DNA of 64,000 nt. Source: Cucumis sativus. Its lineage: Eukaryota > Streptophyta > Magnoliopsida > Cucurbitales > Cucurbitaceae. The stretch is from the NCBI RefSeq assembly GCF_000004075.3, contig NC_026656.2:21152607-21216606 (forward strand), given 5' to 3'. Below the pieces are notes generated by a model, which searched no databases, was not told the origin of the DNA, and saw only the letters and a program-made list of their open reading frames with translations. This document shows, piece after piece, positions 24,716 through 35,800 of the stretch (position 1 is its first letter; every line of letters begins with the position of its first letter). The position numbers and the translations under genes are program-made.

Positions 24716-26360
24716 AACGTGCTTTATATTTTATTTGTCAAGATCTTTGCAATGGAATTGTCTTTATGGCTTCCGCCTAACTAAATAAGCTAAGTTACAC
24801 GAAGGTCTTAAATTCGTCGGTGAATCAAGTTCAAATGTAGTTTTTTTATTTTATTTTAAACTAAGAATTTTATAATGGCATCCTCATTGATATGATTTCA
24901 AATTTGACTTTAGCTATTTATTATTTAGTTTACTCAAATATGATATTTTTTCACCTCTTCATTTTTTATTTTCATCGTCCACATGATTTTTTACCCAGTA
25001 TTTTTTCCTTTTCTCGTTTCTAATGCTCGAGTTTGGTACAATTGTGTGTACGTTTTTACCATTTCTGGTGGATGAGTTTCAATTTACCACAATCGTTGGT
25101 TGATAAATGTCAGTAACCACATTTAGCTAAATGGATTGGTACCTAAATAACGACAAAATTTGAACATAAAAATGAAAATTAAATGTAGGTAAAAATTATA
25201 CTCTCAAAGATCTTATAAACTTCTCCATTCATTTAAGAAAGTACTCTATGCAAAGCACCTTTTATTACAGTTTTTAAAATATTCTTAAACTATTTTTATA
25301 GTATAAATATGATAACACGTTGGATATGATTTAGACTTAAAATGTTACTCTACGTGTATTTTGTAATTCTAAGTTCAACAAGTTTAAGAGTATTTGAAAT
25401 TCTAAGTTTAATAAGTGAATTGAACTATTATAACTTACTCCATGCTAAGGAGCATAGAGCAACCTATCGTGATTAATATTTTGTATATCTTAAATATAGA
25501 TATAAACTATTATAACTCAAACTAAAAATAGTTGTTATTTCAAAGATAGAGAATTGTAAGTGCAGACAATAATAGCATCAGAAATACACTTCATCCCCAG
25601 AGTAGAATTATCTTTATGGAGAATAGTGGGTAGAGCAGGTTCGCTGTGAGTCAAATCCAAGTGAACAGAATAGGGTCTTAAAATCAAGATTGGCTGCTTG
25701 TAGAAGACGGTCATTTCACATCTCAATGAGGCATTCACTTCACGTTATATTCCCAACCACCGTCTAGCTACACGCAAGCCACTGTTTTATCCACTACTTC
25801 TATTTCCACTTTATCCATAGTAACTTTATCTGTTTGTCCAATTAAAACTACAGCAGCTGATAGTTAGAAAGATTAACATAGGGCACTCATTCACAACTGG
25901 ATTGTAAAGTTTTTATCTGTGGGATCTCCCAGCCCCATACCATAAACGTTTTAGGTTTTGACAAGGAAACATTGATATGCATATGCATGAAATATAAAAA
26001 CCTTCCTTCCTTGCTCTATCAAGAATTTGGGACGTCCATAAATTGCAAGTTGTTATGTTCTTGTCTTCCTGATAAAATACAAGAGCTTCAAGCCAAATTT
26101 AGGCCAACAAAAGATAAAGCTTTAGAGAGTGAGTTAATTTTTGATGGTGATGAAAGCACAATGCATTCGAAGCTTCATCTTCATCGCAACTTTTGCTTTG
26201 TCTTGCAGTCATTTAACCTACCAACAATGGATCGTAGTAAGCAATGCTTTTGGGGAGTAGAAAAGTGTAGTAATACGTGTCAAAGCCATCTATAAGCCAA
26301 TATGTAGCAGTTAAAGCTTGCCTTTAGGGTGTATATTTGTAGTAGTAGGACAGTTGTTTG
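24716..26360. other. EBF-APX6 intergenic (convergent 3' ends)
   Basis: The first 800 bases are AT-rich. From about 25,540 the sequence becomes less biased, with short frames on both strands (for example 25,535-25,738 minus and 25,972-26,295 plus) that match no family I know. Some of this is probably APX6 3' UTR or an unannotated non-coding transcript. Confidence 0.4.
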
Positions 26361-29300
26361 CTAGCTTCTCCACTTTGCACCAGAATTTACTAGCTTGATA
26401 TAAGCATTATGGAAATCTTCGAAGAACACATTCTGATCCTTGGCATACTCTTTGATCCATCTAGGAGTTCAAAGTAATTCACTTTATTTAAGCAGATAAA
26501 GAGGGGTAATCAGCTCATTTTCTGTTTATCAGGTAAATCTTGCTGGTTGTCTGGTTGTAAAATTGATCTTTTATGAACATTTCTACTTTAGTTCAACAAA
26601 TTGAACTCATTGCTGAAATTCTACTCAAGAGACCAGAAATGGCATCAGTTCACAGTGGTGCAGAAAAGTAATGATGACAATAGTATAGATTTGAATGAAA
26701 GAGAAGAACCTCAAGCATTCATCATCGTCAGCAAGAGCTCGATCAGAAGGTAGCCCTATCATACTTGACATACCACCTAAAATTAAAAAATAAAATAAGG
26801 CTCGAGTGGAAATATGTATAAACCAATTCAAAGCAATGACTTGTATTATTAATCAATGGCAAAAGCCACAAAAGTAACAACTCAGTTTGAGTAATCACAA
26901 GAACTTCATAGCTCACTTCAACTAGAAAAACAAAAAACTAGCTTTCATTTTTCGTTACCCACTGATTCACGGGAACACTAATAATGTGGATTTGAGCAAA
27001 AATTGAGGGAGTGCCTCAGGCAGCCAATGATTTGCAATTGAGGCTCAATTCAAACAAAATGAGACGTGTGAAAGTATCATTCTGAGATTGATTACCGTTA
27101 GATGACCATGGCTTCTCCAAAAGTATTTTGAAATATGCATTATCAAAAACAACAGGGCTTCCAAAACCTTTCCCACCAATAGTATGGGCTCCAGATAGTG
27201 CAACTAGTTCTCGTGTCCTGCAAAGAAAAAAGAGTATCCGTGAATGTCATCATGCAGAAGACACCTTGGAGGTGTAAATTCATTCTATTATGAATTATCT
27301 GGCATTCATTTGGAGTTCTACTCTCCAATTTCATATACCAATGAAATTGTTTCTTTGTAAAAAAATATGTGAAAGAAGAAAGGATAGGACAGAGGATGGG
27401 CATATTTCTAGAGTGACGAGCATTTTAACTTCTCTACTACTGTCCATGCGAATATACTTCACAGTGGGAGGGTTGAGTTGGTTTTCATAAAAAACAACAC
27501 TGTTCAACACACATTTGAAAGGACTATGTTGTACAATCAAATGCAGAACTAGGATTTCCCATTCCTAAAGTTCTAATAATAGACTTTTTAGCCATTTTAT
27601 GTCTACTGTAAGGAAACGAATCCAGATTACATCTTAGAGATTCGGCCACATTAGTAAATAAATATATGAAGGAGAGCAATGCAGTAACTTAGAATATATT
27701 GGCCAAGAAAAAAAGAAATTAAAATAAATAACAAATATATAAACAGTCCAGTGACTACAGCTCCTTCAAATGGAAGAGTCAAAATGAGATAGATGCACTC
27801 ACGAAAATCCTTTTCTGCTGAAGCTTTGCTTCAATCCAACAGCATCCAGAGATTCCTCAGGAAGTTTACCTTCTGGATCCGGCTTCCTATTTGGAAAGGA
27901 AAGAAACAATTGGAAAAAGAAAAACAGCTAAAATTAATATGACAAACCTTCTATCATATGACGGACAGAGGAATTGATGAGAAAGATAAAGAGTTCGGCA
28001 GTGGGAACACAGGAAATTCATTAGCTAAAATGGTCTACTATCATGAGGACTAAAACTCGGTTAGAGAGCTAGTCAGCAGAGCATAGGTAGAAATGATGTA
28101 TGGGAGAAAAAGAGAGTGTACACAGTGAAGAGGGATCTATCTATTGTGATGAATGTGAGAGAGAGGATATCTCAGAATTCGGAACTTTCTCTTGTGCACA
28201 AAGCCCATGGGAAAAGTTAAAATGGTGAGAATGTAACTATCATAGTCCAGAGAAACAAATGATTCTGGTACATAAAGCTCATGGAAAAACAAGCAAAAAG
28301 AACGTTAACAGGCTGCAACTCAAGGAAAATATGGTTCATCATATAACAAGGAAAACAGCCAGCTTCAGCTTACTCCGAGTCTAATCTACCCAAATCAACA
28401 GCAATACTTGGACCCCCACATATTGAAACTGCTTCAGCACCAGCCACTACTATCACGTCTGCCCACGATACTATTCAAAAGAAACCAATTTGCTAAGAAG
28501 TTAGCCTGGCTACTAGTCAATACCTCTTATTATGGAAACTTCATCTCCTTTCAGATAGAAATGGAGAAATAGAGAGTAAACTTACCAGGTCTAATTAAGT
28601 CCAGTGTACTCTTTGCTTCCTGAAGAATCTAAGAAACAACAAAACCAATGATGAGCTTGCTGGTAGACAGATTCCTAAAACAAAAAGGGAATAAGAAGAA
28701 AGAACCACCTTAACTGATTTCTTGAGACCTTTGTTTTCAGGTCTATCAAGTTCATGAACTATAGATCCGTTCATACCACCTGCAAACAAGGCTCACTAAA
28801 ATGACAATCATACTGAAAACTATACAAGAACAAACATGTCTGAAAGCCTACATGGAAGTGGATATCATGGCCTCCGTGATCGAACAAAACTTCACATTTG
28901 GTGCAAATAACAGTTCATACAACATATCCAATGCTGTCTGAATTCCAACAATTGAACTCAAAATTTAAAATCTATGTATGAATTCAAATAATTCAGGACG
29001 CCTAAGAAAACCTCATTGCCTCTCCTCTTAAAGTTTAAGGATATTAACCTGAAGTATCATTGGTTTCAAAAGTTCCAGCATCGTGAAATACCAAACGAAG
29101 CAGACCAGGAGCCCTTCCTTTGGTTACCACCTTTCTTACTTCTTCTCTTATCCGTTCAACTTCCGTTTTATCCAATCTTCTGCCCCTAAAAGAAAACAGA
29201 CAGAACTCAGTTAATAATCCCTCTACTAGGACATAAGAATTCATGAGTTTTCAATAATGAACAAGATTCTAGAATACAGAAAGTTTTATATTAAATACTT

Positions 29301-29846
29301 CAAACTAATCGTAAGCAATATCCTCATCCTCCATCTTACTCTGCCGCCTCAGCTTTAAAACCTTCCACGGATTCATGCAAAATAAGAAGAAAGGGCAGCG
29401 CGGCAGAAAAGACAAATTCCCTCTTCTTCAGAAAGCAGAAATCAGTCTGAACTGTAATTCAAACAGTACTTTAAAGGATCAGTTCGCCATTGCAAAATGC
29501 ATAATACAGATTTTGGTTTCAGAAGCCACAAACCAAATACAGATACACAGGATAGACAATAGCAGTCAAATACAAAGTTCCGAAAATTGAATAGGCAAAA
29601 CCCATCGGAATTGACCAAGGCTTTGCACAAAGGAAGAGGAAAGCAGTTAATTAATATTTTACCAGAAGCATGGCCAGGGGCGGGGAGAGAACAGTTAACG
29701 GTAGTTTTGGCGCGAAAGGAGACCGTCGAAACAGACGATGAAGGTATGGTGGTGGGAAATTTCGGTATGAACTTGAATCTGAGAAAGGAAGAAGAAATGA
29801 CGGCGACGTTGCACGACGGCGCAGGATTGAAGAAGGTGGAAGTCAT
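26361..29846 (-). CDS. APX6: Ascorbate peroxidase-related protein (APX6/APX-R), plastid-targeted
   Basis: Haem peroxidase of the plant class I group, linked to peroxide handling in seeds and plastids. Ten exons on the minus strand, in order: 29846-29663, 29361-29340, 29185-29049, 28779-28709, 28628-28586, 28470-28374, 27886-27803, 27217-27096, 26776-26710, 26460-26361. All borders are GT-AG and phases close exactly, giving 308 aa. Exon 1 is a Ser/Thr-rich, acid-poor presequence consistent with a plastid transit peptide. The distal site is R99 LVF H103 (RLVFHDAGTFE) and the proximal His is H224 (SGAHTIG). Further family blocks are GGMNGSIVHELDRPEN, VSWADVIVVAGAEAVSICGG, FDNAYFKILLEKPW and MIGLPSD. 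The distal Trp of true APX is Phe here, and the RSGFEG ascorbate-binding segment is absent, as in APX-R. Confidence 0.92.
29340..29361 (-). other. APX6: 22-nt micro-exon of APX6
   Basis: Without this exon the transit-peptide exon (phase 1 end) and the peroxidase exon at 29185 (which needs phase 2) do not join in frame. The 22 bases are flanked by GGAAG and GTAAGA and restore phase, adding seven complete residues (GFKAEAA) plus two bases of the next codon. Donor is strong, acceptor moderate. Confidence 0.6.
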
Positions 29847-30395
29847 TTCCACGAGCGGGTGAAATGAACCGGCCGTTCGTATTGTATAATGTGCATTCAG
29901 TTCAAGTTCGACCGGTTCTATCGATTCAGTGGTCCACAAGTACTGGCGGATTTTATTTTAGTATTTTATTTAGGAGAGAATTTGTTGATGGGATCTCAAT
30001 TACAAAATATGGATTTCTAATTTTGAGCTATTAACAGATTTTTCCTTATGGATTGTGCCTCAATTGTGCTTGCCTTTCCTACAAATTTCTCAAAGACACA
30101 TATAACAAACTTGTTTACTGCTTTTTGCTCTTCTCTCACTCTCATTAAAAGTGAGCAAATAGCAAAGAGCTGCGAGTCAACAGTACAATCATCACATAAA
30201 TAACTTAACAACGGATGGGGGGTTTGAATTTGCTTCTTCTACCGTTTAAACTATAAATGAAGGTTGAACAATATTCATGAAGCTGTTGAGAAATTTGTGT
30301 ACACAAAAGCCGGTTTACAAAACTGAAGCAATCTGAAAATTTACAATGTCCTAAACTCCTAAAAAATGTGCAAGTTTATACAATTTAATGGCTAT
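29847..30395. other. APX6 promoter/leader and SD2-5 3' flank
   Basis: Both neighbouring genes are on the minus strand, so this 0.55 kb holds the SD2-5 3' UTR and the APX6 promoter. No other gene is seen. Confidence 0.5.
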
Positions 30396-32867
30396 CTATC
30401 TTGGCCCAGATAACTGGACCGATGAAAGATACGCATCGCTATTGCAATCGGATGGCCCTGATGAAGTCCATTCCTCGCTGCTAGATTTCAAGAACCCTGC
30501 AGCAACCAGTCGAGAACCCAACGGCGAGCAAATCGGCGGCATTGGCACAGGGCAGACCCCTTCAAGCATTTGCACCACTTTAGCCATCGGCGGCCTTTGT
30601 TGCATATCCTCCTGCACGCACCACAGCGCCACCTTAATGGCTATGATGATCCTCTCGTCGTTTTCCTTTATGTTCAACTTAGCGTCGAGGATGGCCTTCA
30701 TTCTTCCTTCTTCCATCATCTTGAAAGCGTAAGTGGGGAAATGGGATTTCTCTGAGCTCTCTGTCGGGTCGTAGTTCTTTCTTCCACCGATAATCTCTAG
30801 TAGAACCATTCCGTAGCTGTATACGTCGCTCTTCTCTGAAATGGCGTAGTTTGTGATCCATTCAGGAGCGAGATAGCCTCGGGTTCCTCGGAGTGTGGTG
30901 AACACATGGCTTTGTTCTCGGTTCATTAGCTTTGCTAGCCCGAAATCCGAGACTTTGGCTTGAAAATTGTCGTCTAATAGTACGTTTTCGGGCTTGATGT
31001 CGCAGTGGACGATTTTAGCATCACAGTCTTCGTGAAGATATGCTAATCCCTTTGCGGTTCCTACCGCTATGTTGAATCTCGTATCCCAATCTAACGACAA
31101 ATCTGCTTTGTTTTTCTTGAAAATCCACTTGTCCAATGACCCATTAGCCATGAACTCGTAAGCAAGAAGACGATGAGTTCCTTCTGCACAAAATCCCTTT
31201 AATCTGACTAAATGGATGTGATGGATGCTACCAATTATGCCCACTTCAGCTCTAAATTCCTTTTTTCCTTGCCCAATTCCCTCTAGTTTCTTCACGGCCA
31301 AGCGAGTTCCGTCTGGCAGAAATCCTTTGTAAACTGAACCGAACCCACCTTGTCCGAGTTTCACCGAGAAATTATCCGTCGCAGTTTGAAGATCGTTGTA
31401 ACTGTAACGAATTGGAGCTCCCGAAAGACCCTCTAAGAAATTCTCTTCTTCTGAACTCTCTTGAGAAGGTTCTGGAGGTTTCTTCTTCTTTCTAAGGAAT
31501 CGAACTCCGACGTAAATCAGAACACAAATGACAATCATAGTGGAAAAAGCAATACCCAGAATCGCAGGGATTGAGTTCTTTCCACCACTTCCATTTCCGC
31601 CATTGTTTTCACCGTTTTCTCCGTTTTTCAACAGTTTTATGTACGAAACGAATTCGGAGCTCTTCGAATTTAGAAACCCACCTATCTCATCAAACAAGAA
31701 ACAACCCCCTGTACTCACTTGGAAAAACAGAGCAATACAAGAGCAGTTACTACTGCAAGAGGATTTGCAATTCTCCAAATCTGTTTTCAAAGAAGGCTGC
31801 ATGAATTGAAGTGCAAAATAACCAATCTTATCCTGAGACTCCACAAGCTCTACAGGTCCAGAAGATTGGTCACACGGCGAGGTAATCCCAGTTTGGCAAT
31901 TTGGACGGGAGCCAAGAATTGAAGGACAGATGCATTTTTTTTCACTGTAACAGATAAAATTGGCCTCACATGGCTCTGGTGTTCCACAAGGATCATCAGG
32001 AATTCGAATGGACGAAGCATCTCCAGACCCACCATCTTGAAGCTTGTAAAAGGAGATAAATCCATCGCTACCCAGAACCGCAGTCCATGTAGCGTTTGAA
32101 TCAATATTAGTTGAGAAAGAAAATTGCCAGAGTAAAACATCATTTTCGCCATGGAAATTCCACGAGTTTGCTGTTAGAGTTGCAGAGATTACAGACCCAC
32201 CATCTTTGTTAATCGTTTTGCGATTCTCTCTGCTCATTGACCAATACGGTTGTGGACTTTTGAATCCTGAATACAAAACCATATCCCCAGATTTCAATTC
32301 CAGAAAATACATCAAATTATTCGAATCAGGCTTACTTACAAGTCTCATTCCCTCAACAAAACCTTGATTCGACAAAAGTGTATCAGTCGGGTGGCCAAAA
32401 CTTTCCCAAATCACTGCATTATCACTCCCAAACAAAACCAAATTTCCCGAATCCCTCAACGCAAGAGCAGAAACTCCTTTATTCGCAGTGTTCGTAGACC
32501 AAACCACAATGCTCTCATGATATAAAACCACATTACCGTTCTCATCAAACAAAAATTTATCCGAAGTCGTAACCGGCGAGGCCTGATTCGCAGTCCAGAC
32601 AATACTCCTGCTACTCAAGTGAATAATCGCTAAATAATACTGCGTTACATTCTGCTGATTATTGAATCCAAACCCAAATTCAGAGTTGTTAGATCGAAGA
32701 AACACCCCATCGTGATCGACCCAATTCATTTGAGTTCCTTGAAGCCCAGGAGAAATCTGCCCAACGCTCTGAAAACCAGCGGCGCAAGGTCTAAACCGTA
32801 GAAGGAGAAGAATAAGAGACACCCATATAATGAGCAGCAAATAACCACGAAACCGACTCGTTCCCAT
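30396..32867 (-). CDS. SD25: G-type lectin S-receptor-like Ser/Thr kinase SD2-5
   Basis: Plasma-membrane receptor-like kinase. Single exon; 823 aa from the ATG at 32867, which follows no earlier in-frame ATG. Residues 1-31 form a signal peptide with a long leucine/isoleucine core. A bulb-type lectin domain follows (about 50-175, with DSGNLVLFG), then a cysteine-rich EGF/PAN-like region (about 290-410), a Gly/Asn linker and a membrane helix at about 434-455 followed by RKKKK. The kinase domain has GQGGFG at 505-510, Lys526, HCD at 621-623, DFG at 641-643 and APE at 668-670. The residue before the catalytic Asp is Cys, so it is a non-RD kinase, as is usual for SD2-5. The C-terminal tail is Ser-rich. 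The ligand is unknown. The exact paralog call is supported by local synteny. Confidence 0.93.
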   Translation of the reverse strand: MGTSRFRGYLLLIIWVSLILLLLRFRPCAAGFQSVGQISPGLQGTQMNWVDHDGVFLRSNNSEFGFGFNNQQNVTQYYLAIIHLSSRSIVWTANQASPVTTSDKFLFDENGNVVLYHESIVVWSTNTANKGVSALALRDSGNLVLFGSDNAVIWESFGHPTDTLLSNQGFVEGMRLVSKPDSNNLMYFLELKSGDMVLYSGFKSPQPYWSMSRENRKTINKDGGSVISATLTANSWNFHGENDVLLWQFSFSTNIDSNATWTAVLGSDGFISFYKLQDGGSGDASSIRIPDDPCGTPEPCEANFICYSEKKCICPSILGSRPNCQTGITSPCDQSSGPVELVESQDKIGYFALQFMQPSLKTDLENCKSSCSSNCSCIALFFQVSTGGCFLFDEIGGFLNSKSSEFVSYIKLLKNGENGENNGGNGSGGKNSIPAILGIAFSTMIVICVLIYVGVRFLRKKKKPPEPSQESSEEENFLEGLSGAPIRYSYNDLQTATDNFSVKLGQGGFGSVYKGFLPDGTRLAVKKLEGIGQGKKEFRAEVGIIGSIHHIHLVRLKGFCAEGTHRLLAYEFMANGSLDKWIFKKNKADLSLDWDTRFNIAVGTAKGLAYLHEDCDAKIVHCDIKPENVLLDDNFQAKVSDFGLAKLMNREQSHVFTTLRGTRGYLAPEWITNYAISEKSDVYSYGMVLLEIIGGRKNYDPTESSEKSHFPTYAFKMMEEGRMKAILDAKLNIKENDERIIIAIKVALWCVQEDMQQRPPMAKVVQMLEGVCPVPMPPICSPLGSRLVAAGFLKSSSEEWTSSGPSDCNSDAYLSSVQLSGPR

Positions 32868-35800
32868 CACCCTTCTTTCCAGAGAATCACACAAAAGAAA
32901 AGAAGATAAATAAGAAGAAACCCAGAAAAAGATTCAAAAATAAGAAGCGATCTGAAAGGGTGAAGTTGAAGAAAGATGGTTTAGAAATGTTAGAAAGTGG
33001 GGAACAGGGAAACCAAAAAACTGGTAGGGGCGAACAAACCGCGAGGAATTGGTAAGTAAAATAAAGGAAGGGAAATCCATAAAAACAAATTCCAAGTCTG
33101 TAATAGAAGGAAAGAACAGAGAGAAAGAGGAGGAGTGGAGAGGTAAGGGATTTGATTAGAATGAATGATGGCGTTGGTAATTTCGTCGGAATGTGGGTAA
33201 GAAAAAATGGGAATAATAAATGCAAAGTAGGATAGTAGTGGTGGGTGTTCAAACATGTCAACTAACTCAACCTCATAGTCTGCCATTGCCGAGCTGTAAT
33301 GGTATTTAAATCTTGGACCCCTCTTTCTCCTCTTCTTTATCACAGTTTCCATTTTTTTATTCCTTGTGGAGTCAATGCAAGTCTTTATTTCTTTTTCTTT
33401 CTTTCTTTCTTTCTTTTCCAATTTTCTAAGAAAAAATTTCCTTATTTTGTTGTGTTCTTTCACCATAGAGGTTCGATTTTTTAGTGATAACGCTCTATTT
33501 ACTTGCCATTGAAAATTCATTCATCACTTTAATGTTCTTGTGTGTCTCTTCGGGCCTAAATAATTATAACGTTTGTTCTTTTACTTTTCTAACTGACAAA
33601 TATTATTTTGACTTCTCATAACTGTTTGAACATAATGAAATTTTTGAAAAAGATGTGAAAGTTTCCAGGCATTAAGAAATATAGAAATTGTGCTGTCATA
33701 CATTCTTAACATTTGGTATTGGTTTAATTTTTGGTAAATACAAAGGGTCTCACCTAACAATGACAGGATCTTTGTGAAATCTTAGTAACAAAGATATTAT
33801 TGTTTTGCAAGTTACATCACCCCTAAAATTACTATTAAATTTTGTAGTCAAACAATTTGAGAGTATATTATTATTATTATTTTATTATTTTGTATTTACA
33901 TGTAAACAATATCATATCAATTTGTTGGGCTTTCAATAAATTGAAAGGTTTAGTTAGTATAGTATAGATGTAGTTTGTAGATCAAATTAATTAGGATGTA
34001 TCAAATTACAAGGTTTTTTTTTCTTGATATAAGTATATGGAAAAATAAATTTTCTATACCCGGTTCTATTTAAATTATTAAGTTTAAATTAATAAATTTA
34101 ACACCACACTAGTGACATATAAACACGTAGGCTAAGAAAATTTAATTTAAGTAAATAAGGTAGTAACTATTTAGTTTTTTTTTATTGGAACATTTTTAAA
34201 AATAGCAAAATAAATTAAAGTATTTCAAAATTTTGGATTCTATTATTTTATTAGCCTCTCAATGATTGAATTTGGTCTAGATTAGTAAATATTTTGTAAA
34301 ATTTGCTATTTAAAAAGAAAATCTGTTTTTATGGTGGTTGAAAGTTAAAAGCTTCTATTTTCTCTCATTTTTATAAGTTGAGTTTTTAGTCAAATGTGAA
34401 GACAATAGAAAAAATAGTTTTAAAAATTCAGCTTAATTTTTAAAAATCGATAAAAAAAAAATAGATAGTTTATTTTTTTTTTTTAAAGAAAAAAAGAAGT
34501 TGTAAGAGTGTTTATAGGGTTAGTAGAAAAATATAACAAAAAGTAAAAAATAGGAAGAAAAAGAAAACTAATTTTGAAAGCAATTGATTTATTATTGAAG
34601 TATTTGGCAATAATAGAAAATGGTAAATAGAAAAAGAAAAAGAAGAGATGTTGATAATTGAGAAGATTTATAAAATGAAGTAATTTGATGATTACATTAA
34701 TTAGTCCAGCCCACTAAAGTCCACCTCACAAAGATTAGATAAGAAGTATTATTCATTGTTCTTATTTTTTAACATTAATTAATTATTCAACATTCTAATT
34801 AAATGGAGCGGCAGCGTTTGGCAATTTGAGTCACATGTCCATCCCAATAATATTTTGCTTACCTCTCATCACATGGAATAAATCTTTTGTAATAAAGACA
34901 TTCATCTTCTAATTCTCCCCTTCCCAACCACACTTCTCAACTTCTTTTAAATTCTAAATTGATGTCTTTCTCTTATCATAAACGATTAATGATTCAAATA
35001 CATGTCTTTCAAATATTTTATTTTCTTTCCATTTTCATTCAAATAATGTTATTATTTTATTAGTTACACTATCTTTCCAATTCTAATTCAATTTTTTTTT
35101 TATTTTAAAACAAATTCAATCATACCATATCTCTAAATAAAAAAATAGCAATGTATTGTTTTGATACATTACCAATTAGGATTCCATTTTTGGTCTAAGT
35201 TTTTAAATAATATATAAATTTATTGCAAGATACAATTTGACTCATGTAGGTACAAGAAATTAGTACTTGTTTAGAGTCATCAATCTCACTATCTTTTATG
35301 GATTCTTCTCTCAGCCTGTTTCTCTTGGTCTAGTCTCTTTTTCTAATTTGACTTGTACAAGAGTTACTTCCAAATGTGTGATTTCAAATTTATTACATTT
35401 TAATTGTCTAAGTTAATACAGGGATTTATAGCTATGTTAAGCACACAAAAGTAAGGTCGGGACTCACCTTAGACAATTGCTTACTCTTTTCATTTAAGGT
35501 CATTGAAGTAGAGCTATTTATAACAATCTTTCTATGGCTTGTGCATGTGTTACGTATATATATGTATATATCAATTGAAAAATAACTAAGTCATGCTAAA
35601 AAATTTAGTCAAATTTGCGTATTTGGTATGATAGTTGTCTCAAGCGTTGAAACTACTCGTAACCATTTAGGTTTTAGAAGGGATGATGTGTAATCCTTCT
35701 ACTTGTGTTGAAACCCATTTTGCTTGTGTGGCTTCCCGGTTGTAAAGGTAATGTGTAAAATTGACCAAGTTTGATTTTTGGTAATTGAATATTAAAACAA

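Noticed and set aside
25972-26295. 107-residue plus-strand frame near the APX6 3' end
   Set aside because: No recognisable family and it overlaps the likely APX6 3' UTR on the other strand.
26361-29846. Thylakoid lumen TL29/APX4 identity
   Set aside because: TL29 lacks the RLVFHDAGTFE and SGAHTIG blocks seen here. These match APX6/APX-R.
32868-32894. Nine extra N-terminal residues for SD2-5
   Set aside because: The first codon of that longer frame is TTG, not ATG. The ATG at 32867 opens directly into a signal peptide.
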